A stretch of DNA of 64,000 nucleotides, taken from an uncultured Nitrososphaerales archaeon. GTDB taxonomy: Archaea > Thermoproteota > Nitrososphaeria > Nitrososphaerales > Nitrosocaldaceae. Positions 44,346 through 52,266 of this stretch are shown piece after piece. Numbering within the stretch: the first letter of the stretch is position 1; the number at the start of each line of letters is the position of its first letter. A model generated the notes under the pieces. It worked only from the letters and a program-made list of their open reading frames with translations. It did not search any database and was not told where the DNA came from. The stretch spans positions 62,001 to 126,000 of the forward strand of contig CALHIV010000011.1 in NCBI GenBank assembly GCA_938030895.1, in the 5' to 3' direction. A program made the position numbers and the translations under genes.

Positions 44346-45737
44346 CTATCCCACTGGAGGATATACATCCTTCTCTCTACTCTCCTTATATGCCCACCTC
44401 ACTCCTCTACCCTCATGCTTGGTCTTCTCCCAGAATATATCCTTGAATATGCACTGATATACTGCTCTAGATGCTGCTATAGGCATCATAATGTTCATAT
44501 ACACGAATGCAAGCAGTGGATCTAATGCCTTGCACCCTATCCCTTCCTTTAGCGCCCCTTTGAATAGTGTAGAGTAGTATATTACATTGAAGAGCAAGGG
44601 TATTAGAGCAAAGGAAGGGAATAGATCTGTTGTTATACCACTAGCAAGTATATTGAACCCCTCTAGGAGCCAGAGTATGGTGAATGAGTATGCTACATAG
44701 TTTAACATCACTATCAATGGTGCTATAAGCATAAAGATAGTTGCTATAACATTTGCAAGGCCTATCCTCTTTACTGTTGATATCTTTAACATAATTGGTA
44801 TATACTTCCATAGACTCTGCAGCCATCCTCTATACCATCTTGTCCTCTGCTTGAGCCATGCTTTGAACGTTGTTGGTGCCTCCTCCCATTGCCTCGCATC
44901 TATTAGGCATATTCTCTTGTTGGAGAGCATGAGCCTTATTGCAAGCTCAGCATCCTCAGCAAGGTTTGTAGGATCCCAGCCACCAACCTCCATCAGTGCT
45001 CCTCTACTTATGTAGTTGCCTGTACCACCTAGGGGTGTATACACCCTCAACTTGGATCTTGCATTAAGCCATATCCTGAACCAACCAGCATACTCCATAG
45101 CAAATAGCCTTGGTATCCATCCATCATTAGCATTACCTATCCTGAGCATGGCCTGAACTGTATCATAACCATGATCTACTATCGCAGAGGCAACCTTCTT
45201 GAGCAGATCCACCTCAACTATATCTTCTGCATCCACAACCCCTATGATCTCACCAGTAGAGAGTGCTAGAGCATCGTTCAATGCACTTGGCTTTGTTGGG
45301 AAGTAGTTCTTGCGCATGAGTATCTTCACATTCTCCGGGTACCTCTGCTGGTAGTATAACGCAATCCTAGCCATATCCTCATCCTCAGTAACCACTATAA
45401 CCTCCTTCTTATGCATAGGATAGTCTGTGTTGAGCAGACATGTCTCTATGGTCCTACTCAGTATTGGCTCTTGCCTTACAGGTATTATCATAGATATCTT
45501 TGGATATGAAGAGGGGTAGTGATAGGAATATGGGTGCCTTGCCTTGTTTGCAAGGGGATTGAACGGTCTGCTTAACCCATGAATCGATAGGATGAGATGG
45601 TATACGCCCCATATAGTGTAGAGGATGATCATCACATATACTATGATCTCCAATGATTCTCTAGTGGCCAATATTATTACAAGTAGTAGGGATGTTATGA
45701 AGAGCAGGAAGATGGATACCTTATATCTGATCCTCAA
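44346..45737 (-). CDS. Membrane glycosyltransferase family 2
   Basis: Two N-terminal helices (residues 8-45), a cytosolic GT-A domain and three or more C-terminal helices, like processive cellulose- or hyaluronan-synthase-type enzymes. Motifs are IPVRQEP, VVDAEDIV (DxD-like), NLAEDAELAIRL and KQRTRWYRGW (QxxRW). The sugar and product are unknown; surface polysaccharide or glycolipid is likely. It overlaps the 3' end of the TackOD1-like gene by 17 bases, so the two are coupled. Confidence 0.9.
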   Translation of the reverse strand: MRIRYKVSIFLLFITSLLLVIILATRESLEIIVYVMIILYTIWGVYHLILSIHGLSRPFNPLANKARHPYSYHYPSSYPKISMIIPVRQEPILSRTIETCLLNTDYPMHKKEVIVVTEDEDMARIALYYQQRYPENVKILMRKNYFPTKPSALNDALALSTGEIIGVVDAEDIVEVDLLKKVASAIVDHGYDTVQAMLRIGNANDGWIPRLFAMEYAGWFRIWLNARSKLRVYTPLGGTGNYISRGALMEVGGWDPTNLAEDAELAIRLMLSNKRICLIDARQWEEAPTTFKAWLKQRTRWYRGWLQSLWKYIPIMLKISTVKRIGLANVIATIFMLIAPLIVMLNYVAYSFTILWLLEGFNILASGITTDLFPSFALIPLLFNVIYYSTLFKGALKEGIGCKALDPLLAFVYMNIMMPIAASRAVYQCIFKDIFWEKTKHEGRGVRWAYKESREKDVYPPVG

Positions 45738-46635
45738 CCATCCTCAAGACCTCCTTCACTATCAGTTCTGATAGCCTCAAACCATCCTTATTGTAGAGAA
45801 TCCTTATCCTTGATGTGTTGAATGTAGCAAGTATATTAGCATCTATTGGTTTATCTGTCACAACTATGCTCAATACATTGGGTAGATCTATACTCCTAGC
45901 AATTATCTTGAACCACTGTACTGCATCGTTAGGGTTTGGCATGTGATCTATTACTACATTCCTATCTACATCTTTGATCATGAACGGGATGATATGTACT
46001 ACCCCGCTAGTACCAGTTACCTTACAGAGTACATCTGCATCAAGACCGTAATCCTTGAGCGTCTTTGTAGCAGTAACAAGTTCTTCATACATCTTTGCTA
46101 GATTGTTTGCCATACTGCTAACCTTGTAACCCTCAACTATAACCATGTTAAGATCATAGATGTTGGATACATGACCGTTATCACACTCAACCTTTATCAC
46201 AGGGTACTGGGTTATGAACTTGCACTTCTCACACCTGAACCCGAATCCTGGTCTACCGTAGTCTATACCTACCTTGCTCAACTGCTTCCCACATTTTGGG
46301 CATGTGTATAGTGAATCGCCATGTTTAAACTCCTCAGCAGGAGCTATATGGTTACACTCATAATGTACTATCATATCATCTTTGGTTAGAATGCTGCCCT
46401 TACATGTAGGGCATTCGAAGATGATATGCAATGCTGTGCTATTACATACGCTGCATGCTGGGTATGAGTATCTAGATGTTGTTATCAATAGATCGTTCTC
46501 CTTGTACTCATTGATCTTCTCCGGGGTAAGCTCAATACCATTGATATCATAGAGTAAGCCAAGGTTCTTGATCTTAGGCCTTATCTCTCCATCACCTATA
46601 GATCTCAATGCTAAGAGTATTATGTTGATATCCAC
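45721..46635 (-). CDS. TackOD1-like multi-zinc-ribbon signalling protein
   Basis: 304 residues. The first two thirds contain at least four CxxC knuckles (CSVC, CPTC, CPKC, CEKC) plus a Cys/His in YECNHIAPAEEF. The region GFGFRCEKCKF and YNLNMVIVEGY-like ending match what is known of the thaumarchaeal output domain TackOD1. The C-terminal 100 residues look like an alpha/beta domain (VVHIIPFMIKD, VLSIVVTDKP). The start is a GTG at the predicted transcription start. Coupled to the glycosyltransferase, it may sense a signal that controls surface glycan synthesis; that is inference. Confidence 0.65.
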   Translation of the reverse strand: MDINIILLALRSIGDGEIRPKIKNLGLLYDINGIELTPEKINEYKENDLLITTSRYSYPACSVCNSTALHIIFECPTCKGSILTKDDMIVHYECNHIAPAEEFKHGDSLYTCPKCGKQLSKVGIDYGRPGFGFRCEKCKFITQYPVIKVECDNGHVSNIYDLNMVIVEGYKVSSMANNLAKMYEELVTATKTLKDYGLDADVLCKVTGTSGVVHIIPFMIKDVDRNVVIDHMPNPNDAVQWFKIIARSIDLPNVLSIVVTDKPIDANILATFNTSRIRILYNKDGLRLSELIVKEVLRMVEDQI

Positions 46636-46702
46636 AATGGTAGGATTAAGGGCTAAACTATTATAGGTTTGAATGTGATGAGTATAACAAACATATAGAT
46701 AA

Positions 46703-46744
46703 ATAGATAGATTGCTCTTACCTAGATAGATAGATTGCTCTTAC
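46703..46744. repeat. 19-base direct repeat
   Basis: ATAGATAGATTGCTCTTAC occurs twice, 23 bases apart, at the end of the Lrp-like gene and before the TackOD1 promoter. The second copy includes the stop region of the Lrp-like gene. Confidence 0.5.
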
Positions 46745-47628
46745 TCATCATCTCTATTATGAAGCATATGGTCTATAACCTTGCCTATCCACTCATCCAT
46801 CCATTGCACCCTCTGTGCTATGAAGAAGTCAACATTAGCAACCCCATCTATACTTCTAGCCCTCCTTATCAGCTCGTTCATATCCTCTACACTCTCGCTA
46901 TAGAGCACTCCAACAAGCCTATTCTGTGATACAGGGATGAATGGCATCAGTAGGTTGTTATCCAATGCGCTACCCAACCTGCTCATAACCTTGCTATTAT
47001 TGGAATCGTTCAACGTTATTATCATACTGAAGTTTATGAACCCTCTCATAGCAGATGGGTTTATGAGTACTGTGAAGTGAAGTATATTGCTATTGAGCAT
47101 GTAATCTAACCTCCTCTTAACTGTACGTGTGGATATGTTCAGCCTAGATGCTATAGACTTTATGCTTGCTCTAGGCTCTATGAGCAGTTCCCTTATTATC
47201 CTGAGATCATTACGTAGGAGCCTCCTAGGCATGGCATACATGCTTGATGTGTAGAGCACTGTATGAGGTTGAAGTACAACTTGGAGTAGATCTATCCTCT
47301 CCTTAAGGATACCCTTGCTTGCAAGGCCAAATACAGTTATGTCCCCAACGCATGTAACGCTCATCAGAATATTGCCAAGTAACCTCAGCCTCTCCATCAC
47401 TTGAGCCTCGTTACCATTATGCTTCACAGCAAGGTGGATCATGTTGTAGCCTAGGGCAGTGATATCTATGCTTGCTATGAACCTAGTTATTAGACCAGTG
47501 TTAAGCATGTTAAGCACTCTACTCCTAACTGTACTGGTGCTTAGACCTACCCTTCTACCTATGCTATTGTAAGATGCCCTACCATCCATCAGTAGTGCTC
47601 TTAGTATGGCCAGATCCTTACAGTCCAC
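46741..47628 (-). CDS. Lrp/AsnC-family regulator with two HTH domains
   Basis: Residues 1-60 form an AsnC-type winged helix (DLAILRALLMDGRASYNSIG, then VGLSTSTVRSRV). A second winged helix occurs near 140-185 (IIRELLIEPRASIKSIA, LNISTRTVKRRLD), each followed by an alpha/beta segment, so the protein looks like two tandem Lrp units. The GTG start is about 26 bases after a TAATATATT box. It is divergent from the ABC system, with under 90 bases between starts, and may regulate it. Confidence 0.85.
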   Translation of the reverse strand: MDCKDLAILRALLMDGRASYNSIGRRVGLSTSTVRSRVLNMLNTGLITRFIASIDITALGYNMIHLAVKHNGNEAQVMERLRLLGNILMSVTCVGDITVFGLASKGILKERIDLLQVVLQPHTVLYTSSMYAMPRRLLRNDLRIIRELLIEPRASIKSIASRLNISTRTVKRRLDYMLNSNILHFTVLINPSAMRGFINFSMIITLNDSNNSKVMSRLGSALDNNLLMPFIPVSQNRLVGVLYSESVEDMNELIRRARSIDGVANVDFFIAQRVQWMDEWIGKVIDHMLHNRDDE

Positions 47629-47714
47629 AGTTCAATATACGACATCCTACTAATATATTTGTCTATAATTTACGGAAGAAGTTATATATTAGAAAAGTTA
47701 TGTACAATCATAGG

Positions 47715-48410
47715 ATGAGTTCAGGTCTCGTATTAAGGGCAGAGAACCTAAGTAAGGTCTACAATGGGGGTTATGTCAGGGTTACAGCGCTGAAGAATGT
47801 TAATATTGATATTGAGAGGGGGGAGTTTGTAACTATAATAGGCCCATCTGGATCTGGCAAGTCTACACTACTCAATCTGCTTGGTGCACTAGATAGGCCA
47901 ACATCTGGCAAGGTGTACATAGATGGTATAGATATATACTCCTATGATGATAGTAAACTAGCCATAATAAGGAACAGGAAGATGGGGTTCATATTCCAAG
48001 CATTTAACCTGATAAACAGGACTACAGTGCTTAGGAATGTTGAGATGCCTGCTATAATTGCAGGTGTACCAAAGGATCTTAGAAGAGCAAGAGCGATGCA
48101 GTTGCTCAAGATGTTAGGGATTGAGGATAAGGCTGACTTTAGACCCATATCGCTCTCTGGAGGGCAGCAGCAGAGGGTTGCAATCGCTAGAGCATTGATG
48201 AACGATCCAGCGATAATACTTGCTGATGAGCCTACTGGTAACCTCGATAGTAAGACTGGCTTAGAGGTTATAGAACTCCTAAACACTCTATGCAGTAAGT
48301 ATAAGAAGACGGTTATAATGGTAACACATAACCTTGAGCATGCAAGTATGAGCACTAGGTCGATATACATAAGGGATGGGATGATAGAGAAGGAGGTTGT
48401 TTACCAATGA
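47715..48410 (+). CDS. ABC transporter ATPase, MacB/LolD type
   Basis: 231-residue nucleotide-binding subunit: Walker A GPSGSGKST (43-51), Q-loop FIFQAFNLI, signature LSGGQQQR, Walker B AIILADEPTGNLDS, H-loop VTHN. The family energises FtsX-like permeases that extract or export lipoproteins, peptides or lipids. The start follows a TTATATATT box by about 28 bases; an ATG five codons upstream is also possible. Its stop overlaps the next gene by four bases (ATGA). Confidence 0.95.
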   Translation: MSSGLVLRAENLSKVYNGGYVRVTALKNVNIDIERGEFVTIIGPSGSGKSTLLNLLGALDRPTSGKVYIDGIDIYSYDDSKLAIIRNRKMGFIFQAFNLINRTTVLRNVEMPAIIAGVPKDLRRARAMQLLKMLGIEDKADFRPISLSGGQQQRVAIARALMNDPAIILADEPTGNLDSKTGLEVIELLNTLCSKYKKTVIMVTHNLEHASMSTRSIYIRDGMIEKEVVYQ

Positions 48411-50179
48411 TCGGTCTAAAGCATTATAGGCATAAGGGTGGTAGAGGCAGTAGTCCTAGCACTAGCATGCTCTATCCATCCATTATGCTCATACTACTAA
48501 TATCCTCCACACTACCAGTCTCTGCAGTACCAGAGCCTAGGAGCCCTGAAGAGTGCCCAAGCATAAAGATAGTTGGTAGCCCTAGCCCATGCGAGGTAGA
48601 GCAACAGGAGATTAGCAAGGAGGTGAAGTTCGTTAACCTGTACTTTGGTGATCCCAATACAATCGTTAACGGATTCCCTGTTAAGGTCGAGATGGCACCT
48701 AACGATGGTGTTGGCACACTTGTAGCTGTTATGGCAAACTCTGGGGCATTCGAACTGACAGGGCTAAGGGCATGGCTCTATCTGCCAGTAGGCTTCGAGG
48801 CCTATGGTAGAGGGGAGAATGAGCCAGCATTCGATACCTATGACTTCACTGTAGCAAGGGGAGGCACATTCTACTTCGAGTTCCCTGTAAGGGTTAAGGA
48901 GGGTGTAGCGTTAGGCATCCATCAGGCATGGATGCGTGTTGAGTACTACAGATCGCATGATGTTGGGCTTCACTTCAGGAACTTCAATGTTGAGTTCATG
49001 CTTACTGGGAGAAGCATAATAGATGCTAGAAGTGAGAGTATTGTGATAACCCCTGGAAGGGATAACCCTGTTAGGTTAAGTCTATCTAATAAGGGTAGTG
49101 CACCAGCATCTGGTGTTAAAGCAACTCTAACATCAACAGGTGCATTACTCAATACTGGAGGGGGTAGTGTATGGAGCCTAGGTAGTATAGAGCCAGGAGA
49201 GAGCAAGCATATAGACCTCATGCTATATGCAAACCCTAACCTAGCAAATACCTTACAGCCTATACAGATAGATCTCGAGTATAGGGACTCTTATGGGCAG
49301 AGTAAGCATGAACATGTGGTTATAAACCTCTTTGTTAGGGGGAGTATGAGTAGTGCAGATCTCAGGGTTGCATCAGAACGTTACATCATAGAGACTATAA
49401 AGAAGAACGATCTTGCAATAATAGTAAGCAATATAGGCAATGAGAGTGCTAAAGGTGTAGAGGTTGTTGTAAATAGTATGGCTCTCAGCAATACACCATT
49501 GAGTATAGTTGATGGTGATGGCTACTATAAGCTTGGCGATATAATGCAAGGAGAGAGTAGAAGGATAAACATAAGTCTCTTCGCTAGCAATGATGCAAAC
49601 AACAAGACATTCGATATACCCATAAGGATAACCTATCTCGATGCTACTGGAGGCTTGCATAGTATAGAGAGGAGCATAAGTGTATATGCACTTGGGGGTG
49701 CAAGTATAAGGATGTACGATCTCAGCATAACATACATAGGCAATGAGCCTAACCTTACAGGATATCTACTTAACGAGGGTTCAGATACCGCATTCTTCAC
49801 AAGCGTTGAGTTGCTTGAAGATACGTTCAGACCAATAGTAGGAGCACAGTATCTGGGCGATCTACTAGTTAATTCACCATTACCATTCAATATACCAATT
49901 AGTAGTGATACTGATACCCCAGGGCTCTATAATGTTAAGGTTAAGATCTACTACAAGGATGCTGTTAGGAATGCTCATGAGTTGGTACTCGATGGTAAGG
50001 TCTACTACTCCCCAGTCAGGGCATCAACGATGGATAGTAGTGGTAATACATCGCTCCTACCAACAGGTATACAATCTCCAGCAAGTGTACTACTCATAGG
50101 TGTTGCTGGGGCTGCTATAGCAGGCTACATAGCATGGAGGAGACGCAATAGGAGTAGGTTAGAGGAGATCAAGATCTAG
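48407..50179 (+). CDS. Extracellular CARDB/S-layer-like protein of the ABC system
   Basis: Signal peptide (hydrophobic stretch about residues 22-40, ending VSAVPEP), then about 500 residues of repeated beta-sandwich domains of the CARDB/NEW3 kind: SNKGSAPASGVKATL, SNIGNESAKGVEVVV and LNEGSDTAFFTSVEL begin similar repeats. A C-terminal helix (SVLLIGVAGAAIAGYIAW) with a basic stop-transfer anchors it. It lies between the ATPase and permease genes with overlap or a one-base gap, so it is probably the external part of the transporter. Confidence 0.85.
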   Translation: MIGLKHYRHKGGRGSSPSTSMLYPSIMLILLISSTLPVSAVPEPRSPEECPSIKIVGSPSPCEVEQQEISKEVKFVNLYFGDPNTIVNGFPVKVEMAPNDGVGTLVAVMANSGAFELTGLRAWLYLPVGFEAYGRGENEPAFDTYDFTVARGGTFYFEFPVRVKEGVALGIHQAWMRVEYYRSHDVGLHFRNFNVEFMLTGRSIIDARSESIVITPGRDNPVRLSLSNKGSAPASGVKATLTSTGALLNTGGGSVWSLGSIEPGESKHIDLMLYANPNLANTLQPIQIDLEYRDSYGQSKHEHVVINLFVRGSMSSADLRVASERYIIETIKKNDLAIIVSNIGNESAKGVEVVVNSMALSNTPLSIVDGDGYYKLGDIMQGESRRINISLFASNDANNKTFDIPIRITYLDATGGLHSIERSISVYALGGASIRMYDLSITYIGNEPNLTGYLLNEGSDTAFFTSVELLEDTFRPIVGAQYLGDLLVNSPLPFNIPISSDTDTPGLYNVKVKIYYKDAVRNAHELVLDGKVYYSPVRASTMDSSGNTSLLPTGIQSPASVLLIGVAGAAIAGYIAWRRRNRSRLEEIKI

Positions 50180-50180
50180 A

Positions 50181-51425
50181 ATGGATATAATAAAGATAAC
50201 ACAACTTGCATTCGATGCCCTTAGAGAACGTAAGATAAGATCCATCCTTACCATACTTATGGTAACTACTGGTACAAGCCTACTCATAGCGGTTAATGGT
50301 CTTACAACTGGGTTCCTTGCATTCGCTGATAAGCAGTTCAGTATGCTTGCACCAAACGTTATATTTGTAAGCCCAGCACCAACAACGAGTGGAGGGTTAG
50401 GAGGGGGGCCACCTCCAGCACCCAAGATAGTATTGACCTCTGTTGTTGTTGATAGGATAAAGAATCTCCCTACAGTTAGCGATGCTATACCAAACTACAC
50501 TGGTACAGTAACCATAGAGTCTAGGGGCAAGATACAGAATGCTAGGGTATTCGCTCAGGATGCTACAAAGATATACTCGATTGCTCCGGGGATAGAGTTC
50601 GATGAAGGTTCTATAGTAAGCAATAGTCAATCATCTATAATAATATCTGAGAGGATAGCAAGGCCTCCTGGGGAGACTGTACCGTTTGCAACCCTTGGCC
50701 AGACAGTAGTTGTAAAGTACACCTATGTAGATGAGGATGGAGAGAGGAAGACTAACTCGAGGACTCTAGTCGTTAGGGGCATATTCAAGTTGACTGGTAA
50801 CCCAACGATAGATGGTGCTGTCATAATGCATCCAGATGTTGCTAACATGCTCATGAATAAGAAGAACAGGTATGATGGTATAGTTGTACTAGCAAGGAAC
50901 AGTGATCTGGTTGAGGATGTTGAGGATGGGATAAGGAGGCTATATGGTAACGATCTTGGTATAACCTCATCCAAGGTTATACTGACAACGATAAGGCAGT
51001 TCATAGGAGGGATAACAACATTCCTCTTCAGCATAGCAGTGATCTCGCTCATAGTTGGTGCTATAGGGATAATTACTACGCTATACACCTCAGTCCTTGA
51101 GAGAACAAGGGAGATAGGGATACTCAAGGCTATCGGGGCGCAGAAGAAGCATATACTACTGCTATTCCTCATGGAGGCTCTAATAATAGGGAGCATAGGT
51201 GCTGTTGTAGGTATACCATTGGGTATGGCTGGGGGGGATCTACTCTCCAACCTTGCACCAGGGAATAGGGAAGCACCCCCAGAGTCCAGATCTAGACCAT
51301 TGTATACAGTTGAGGATATAACTAGGGTCTGTGCACTATCGATTGGTTTGAGTGCAGTCTCTGGCCTCTATCCCTCATTCAGGGCAAGTAGGCTTGATCC
51401 TATAGTTGCATTAGGCAGACTCTAG
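50181..51425 (+). CDS. ABC transporter permease, MacB/FtsX type
   Basis: One N-terminal helix (ILTILMVTTGTSLLIAVNGL), a large external domain (about 55-270) and three C-terminal helices with LERTREIGILKAIGAQ and the final YPSFRASRLDPIVALGRL, all characteristic of MacB-type permeases. Length 414 is normal. A Gly/Pro stretch (GGLGGGPPPAPK) near residue 70 is unusual. Forms a complex with the preceding ATPase. Confidence 0.93.
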   Translation: MDIIKITQLAFDALRERKIRSILTILMVTTGTSLLIAVNGLTTGFLAFADKQFSMLAPNVIFVSPAPTTSGGLGGGPPPAPKIVLTSVVVDRIKNLPTVSDAIPNYTGTVTIESRGKIQNARVFAQDATKIYSIAPGIEFDEGSIVSNSQSSIIISERIARPPGETVPFATLGQTVVVKYTYVDEDGERKTNSRTLVVRGIFKLTGNPTIDGAVIMHPDVANMLMNKKNRYDGIVVLARNSDLVEDVEDGIRRLYGNDLGITSSKVILTTIRQFIGGITTFLFSIAVISLIVGAIGIITTLYTSVLERTREIGILKAIGAQKKHILLLFLMEALIIGSIGAVVGIPLGMAGGDLLSNLAPGNREAPPESRSRPLYTVEDITRVCALSIGLSAVSGLYPSFRASRLDPIVALGRL

Positions 51426-51501
51426 TCAGATAAAATTAATTAGAATGAATGAATTAATGAATGAATAAATCTACTCTCTAACCATATCTAGATGAATGTG
51501 A

Positions 51502-51885
51502 ATGGATAGAGCAGATGCAAGAGAATGGTTAAGGGCCAAGGGATGGCAGTATGCTGATGGTAGGTTATCAAAGCAGTATGCTCTAGGATCGTTCATGGAA
51601 GCAATAGAGTTCGTTAATGATATAGCAGCAGTGGTAGAGGGTAAGAAAGTAAGTAAGTACCCTACCATAACACTTGAGGGTAAGAGCGTTATGCTACTCT
51701 TAGCAGATGATGCAAGTATTTCTATTGCTATAGCAAGGCTAGTGGATGAGTTGTATGAGGTGAACTATGCTAGCAACGATGAAGATAAGGAGGATGAACT
51801 ACTCAAGCAGGAGGAGGAGCGAGAGAGGGCAAGGTTCAGGAGCAGAGGACCGTATAGAAAGTCATCTAGCGCTGGTCTGAGATGA
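51502..51885 (+). CDS. Degenerate pterin carbinolamine dehydratase-like protein
   Basis: The first 90 residues follow the PCD fold (LSKQYALGSFMEAIEFVNDIAAVVEGKKVSKYP pattern at positions 22-54, then strands TLEGKSVMLLLADDASISIA and LVDELYEV). In true PCD the loop carries catalytic His-His-Pro and a later His. Here the loop reads SKYP and the TH position reads ADD, so dehydratase activity is unlikely. A charged, Arg-rich tail follows. It may be a binding protein derived from PCD. Own promoter, no clear operon partner. Confidence 0.6.
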   Translation: MDRADAREWLRAKGWQYADGRLSKQYALGSFMEAIEFVNDIAAVVEGKKVSKYPTITLEGKSVMLLLADDASISIAIARLVDELYEVNYASNDEDKEDELLKQEEERERARFRSRGPYRKSSSAGLR

Positions 51886-51966
51886 TTAGATAGTGATAAT
51901 AGTAGTAGTAGTGATACGAGGTAATAAGATAAGATAAATAGATAAATAAAATATCTTATGTCTAAT

Positions 51967-52004
51967 CTATTATAGAGCGGGGTTGCTATTATAGAGCGGG
52001 ATTG
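51967..52004. repeat. Tandem 19-base duplication at the tRNA-Gly 5' end
   Basis: CTATTATAGAGCGGGGTTG is followed at once by CTATTATAGAGCGGGATTG, one mismatch. The second copy contains the first nine bases of the tRNA and its 10-base leader. The first is therefore a partial duplicate of the gene start. Confidence 0.8.
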
Positions 52005-52070
52005 GTCTAGTGGTTAGGATGTTGGCTTCCCAAGCCAATGGCGCGGGTTCGAATCCCGCATCCCGCACCA
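51996..52070 (+). tRNA. tRNA-Gly(CCC)
   Basis: Acceptor stem GCGGGAT/ATCCCGC, discriminator A with CCA encoded, D arm GTCT...GGAT-type, anticodon stem TTGGC/GCCAA with loop TTCCCAA (anticodon CCC), and T arm CGGG-TTCGAAT-CCCG. No intron. The CCA at its end may be genuine or chance. Confidence 0.95.
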
Positions 52071-52180
52071 AACCCTCGTTTCCAACTATTATAAAAGAAT
52101 GGATAGGAATATTATGTAAATAAAAGAAGGGAATACAGTGCAGGTTAGATGCTGTATAACTATATTTGTTATTACCTCCT

Positions 52181-52266
52181 AAATTGAACTATGATGGTAT
52201 TGAAAGTTCATCTACGTCTATATTCTTTCTTAGTTTATTTGAATCGAACTATAATAGGATTGAAAT
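52181..52266. CRISPR. Two-repeat CRISPR-like relic
   Basis: Two 26-base units exactly 60 bases apart: 52181-52206 (core TTGAACTATGATGGTATTGA) and 52241-52266 (core TCGAACTATAATAGGATTGA), 20 of 26 bases identical. Both end in ATTGAAA plus one base, as many archaeal CRISPR repeats do. The 34-base unique stretch between is spacer-sized. No cas gene or leader is visible and no third copy fits the period. It could be a decayed end of an array or a coincidence. Confidence 0.4.
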
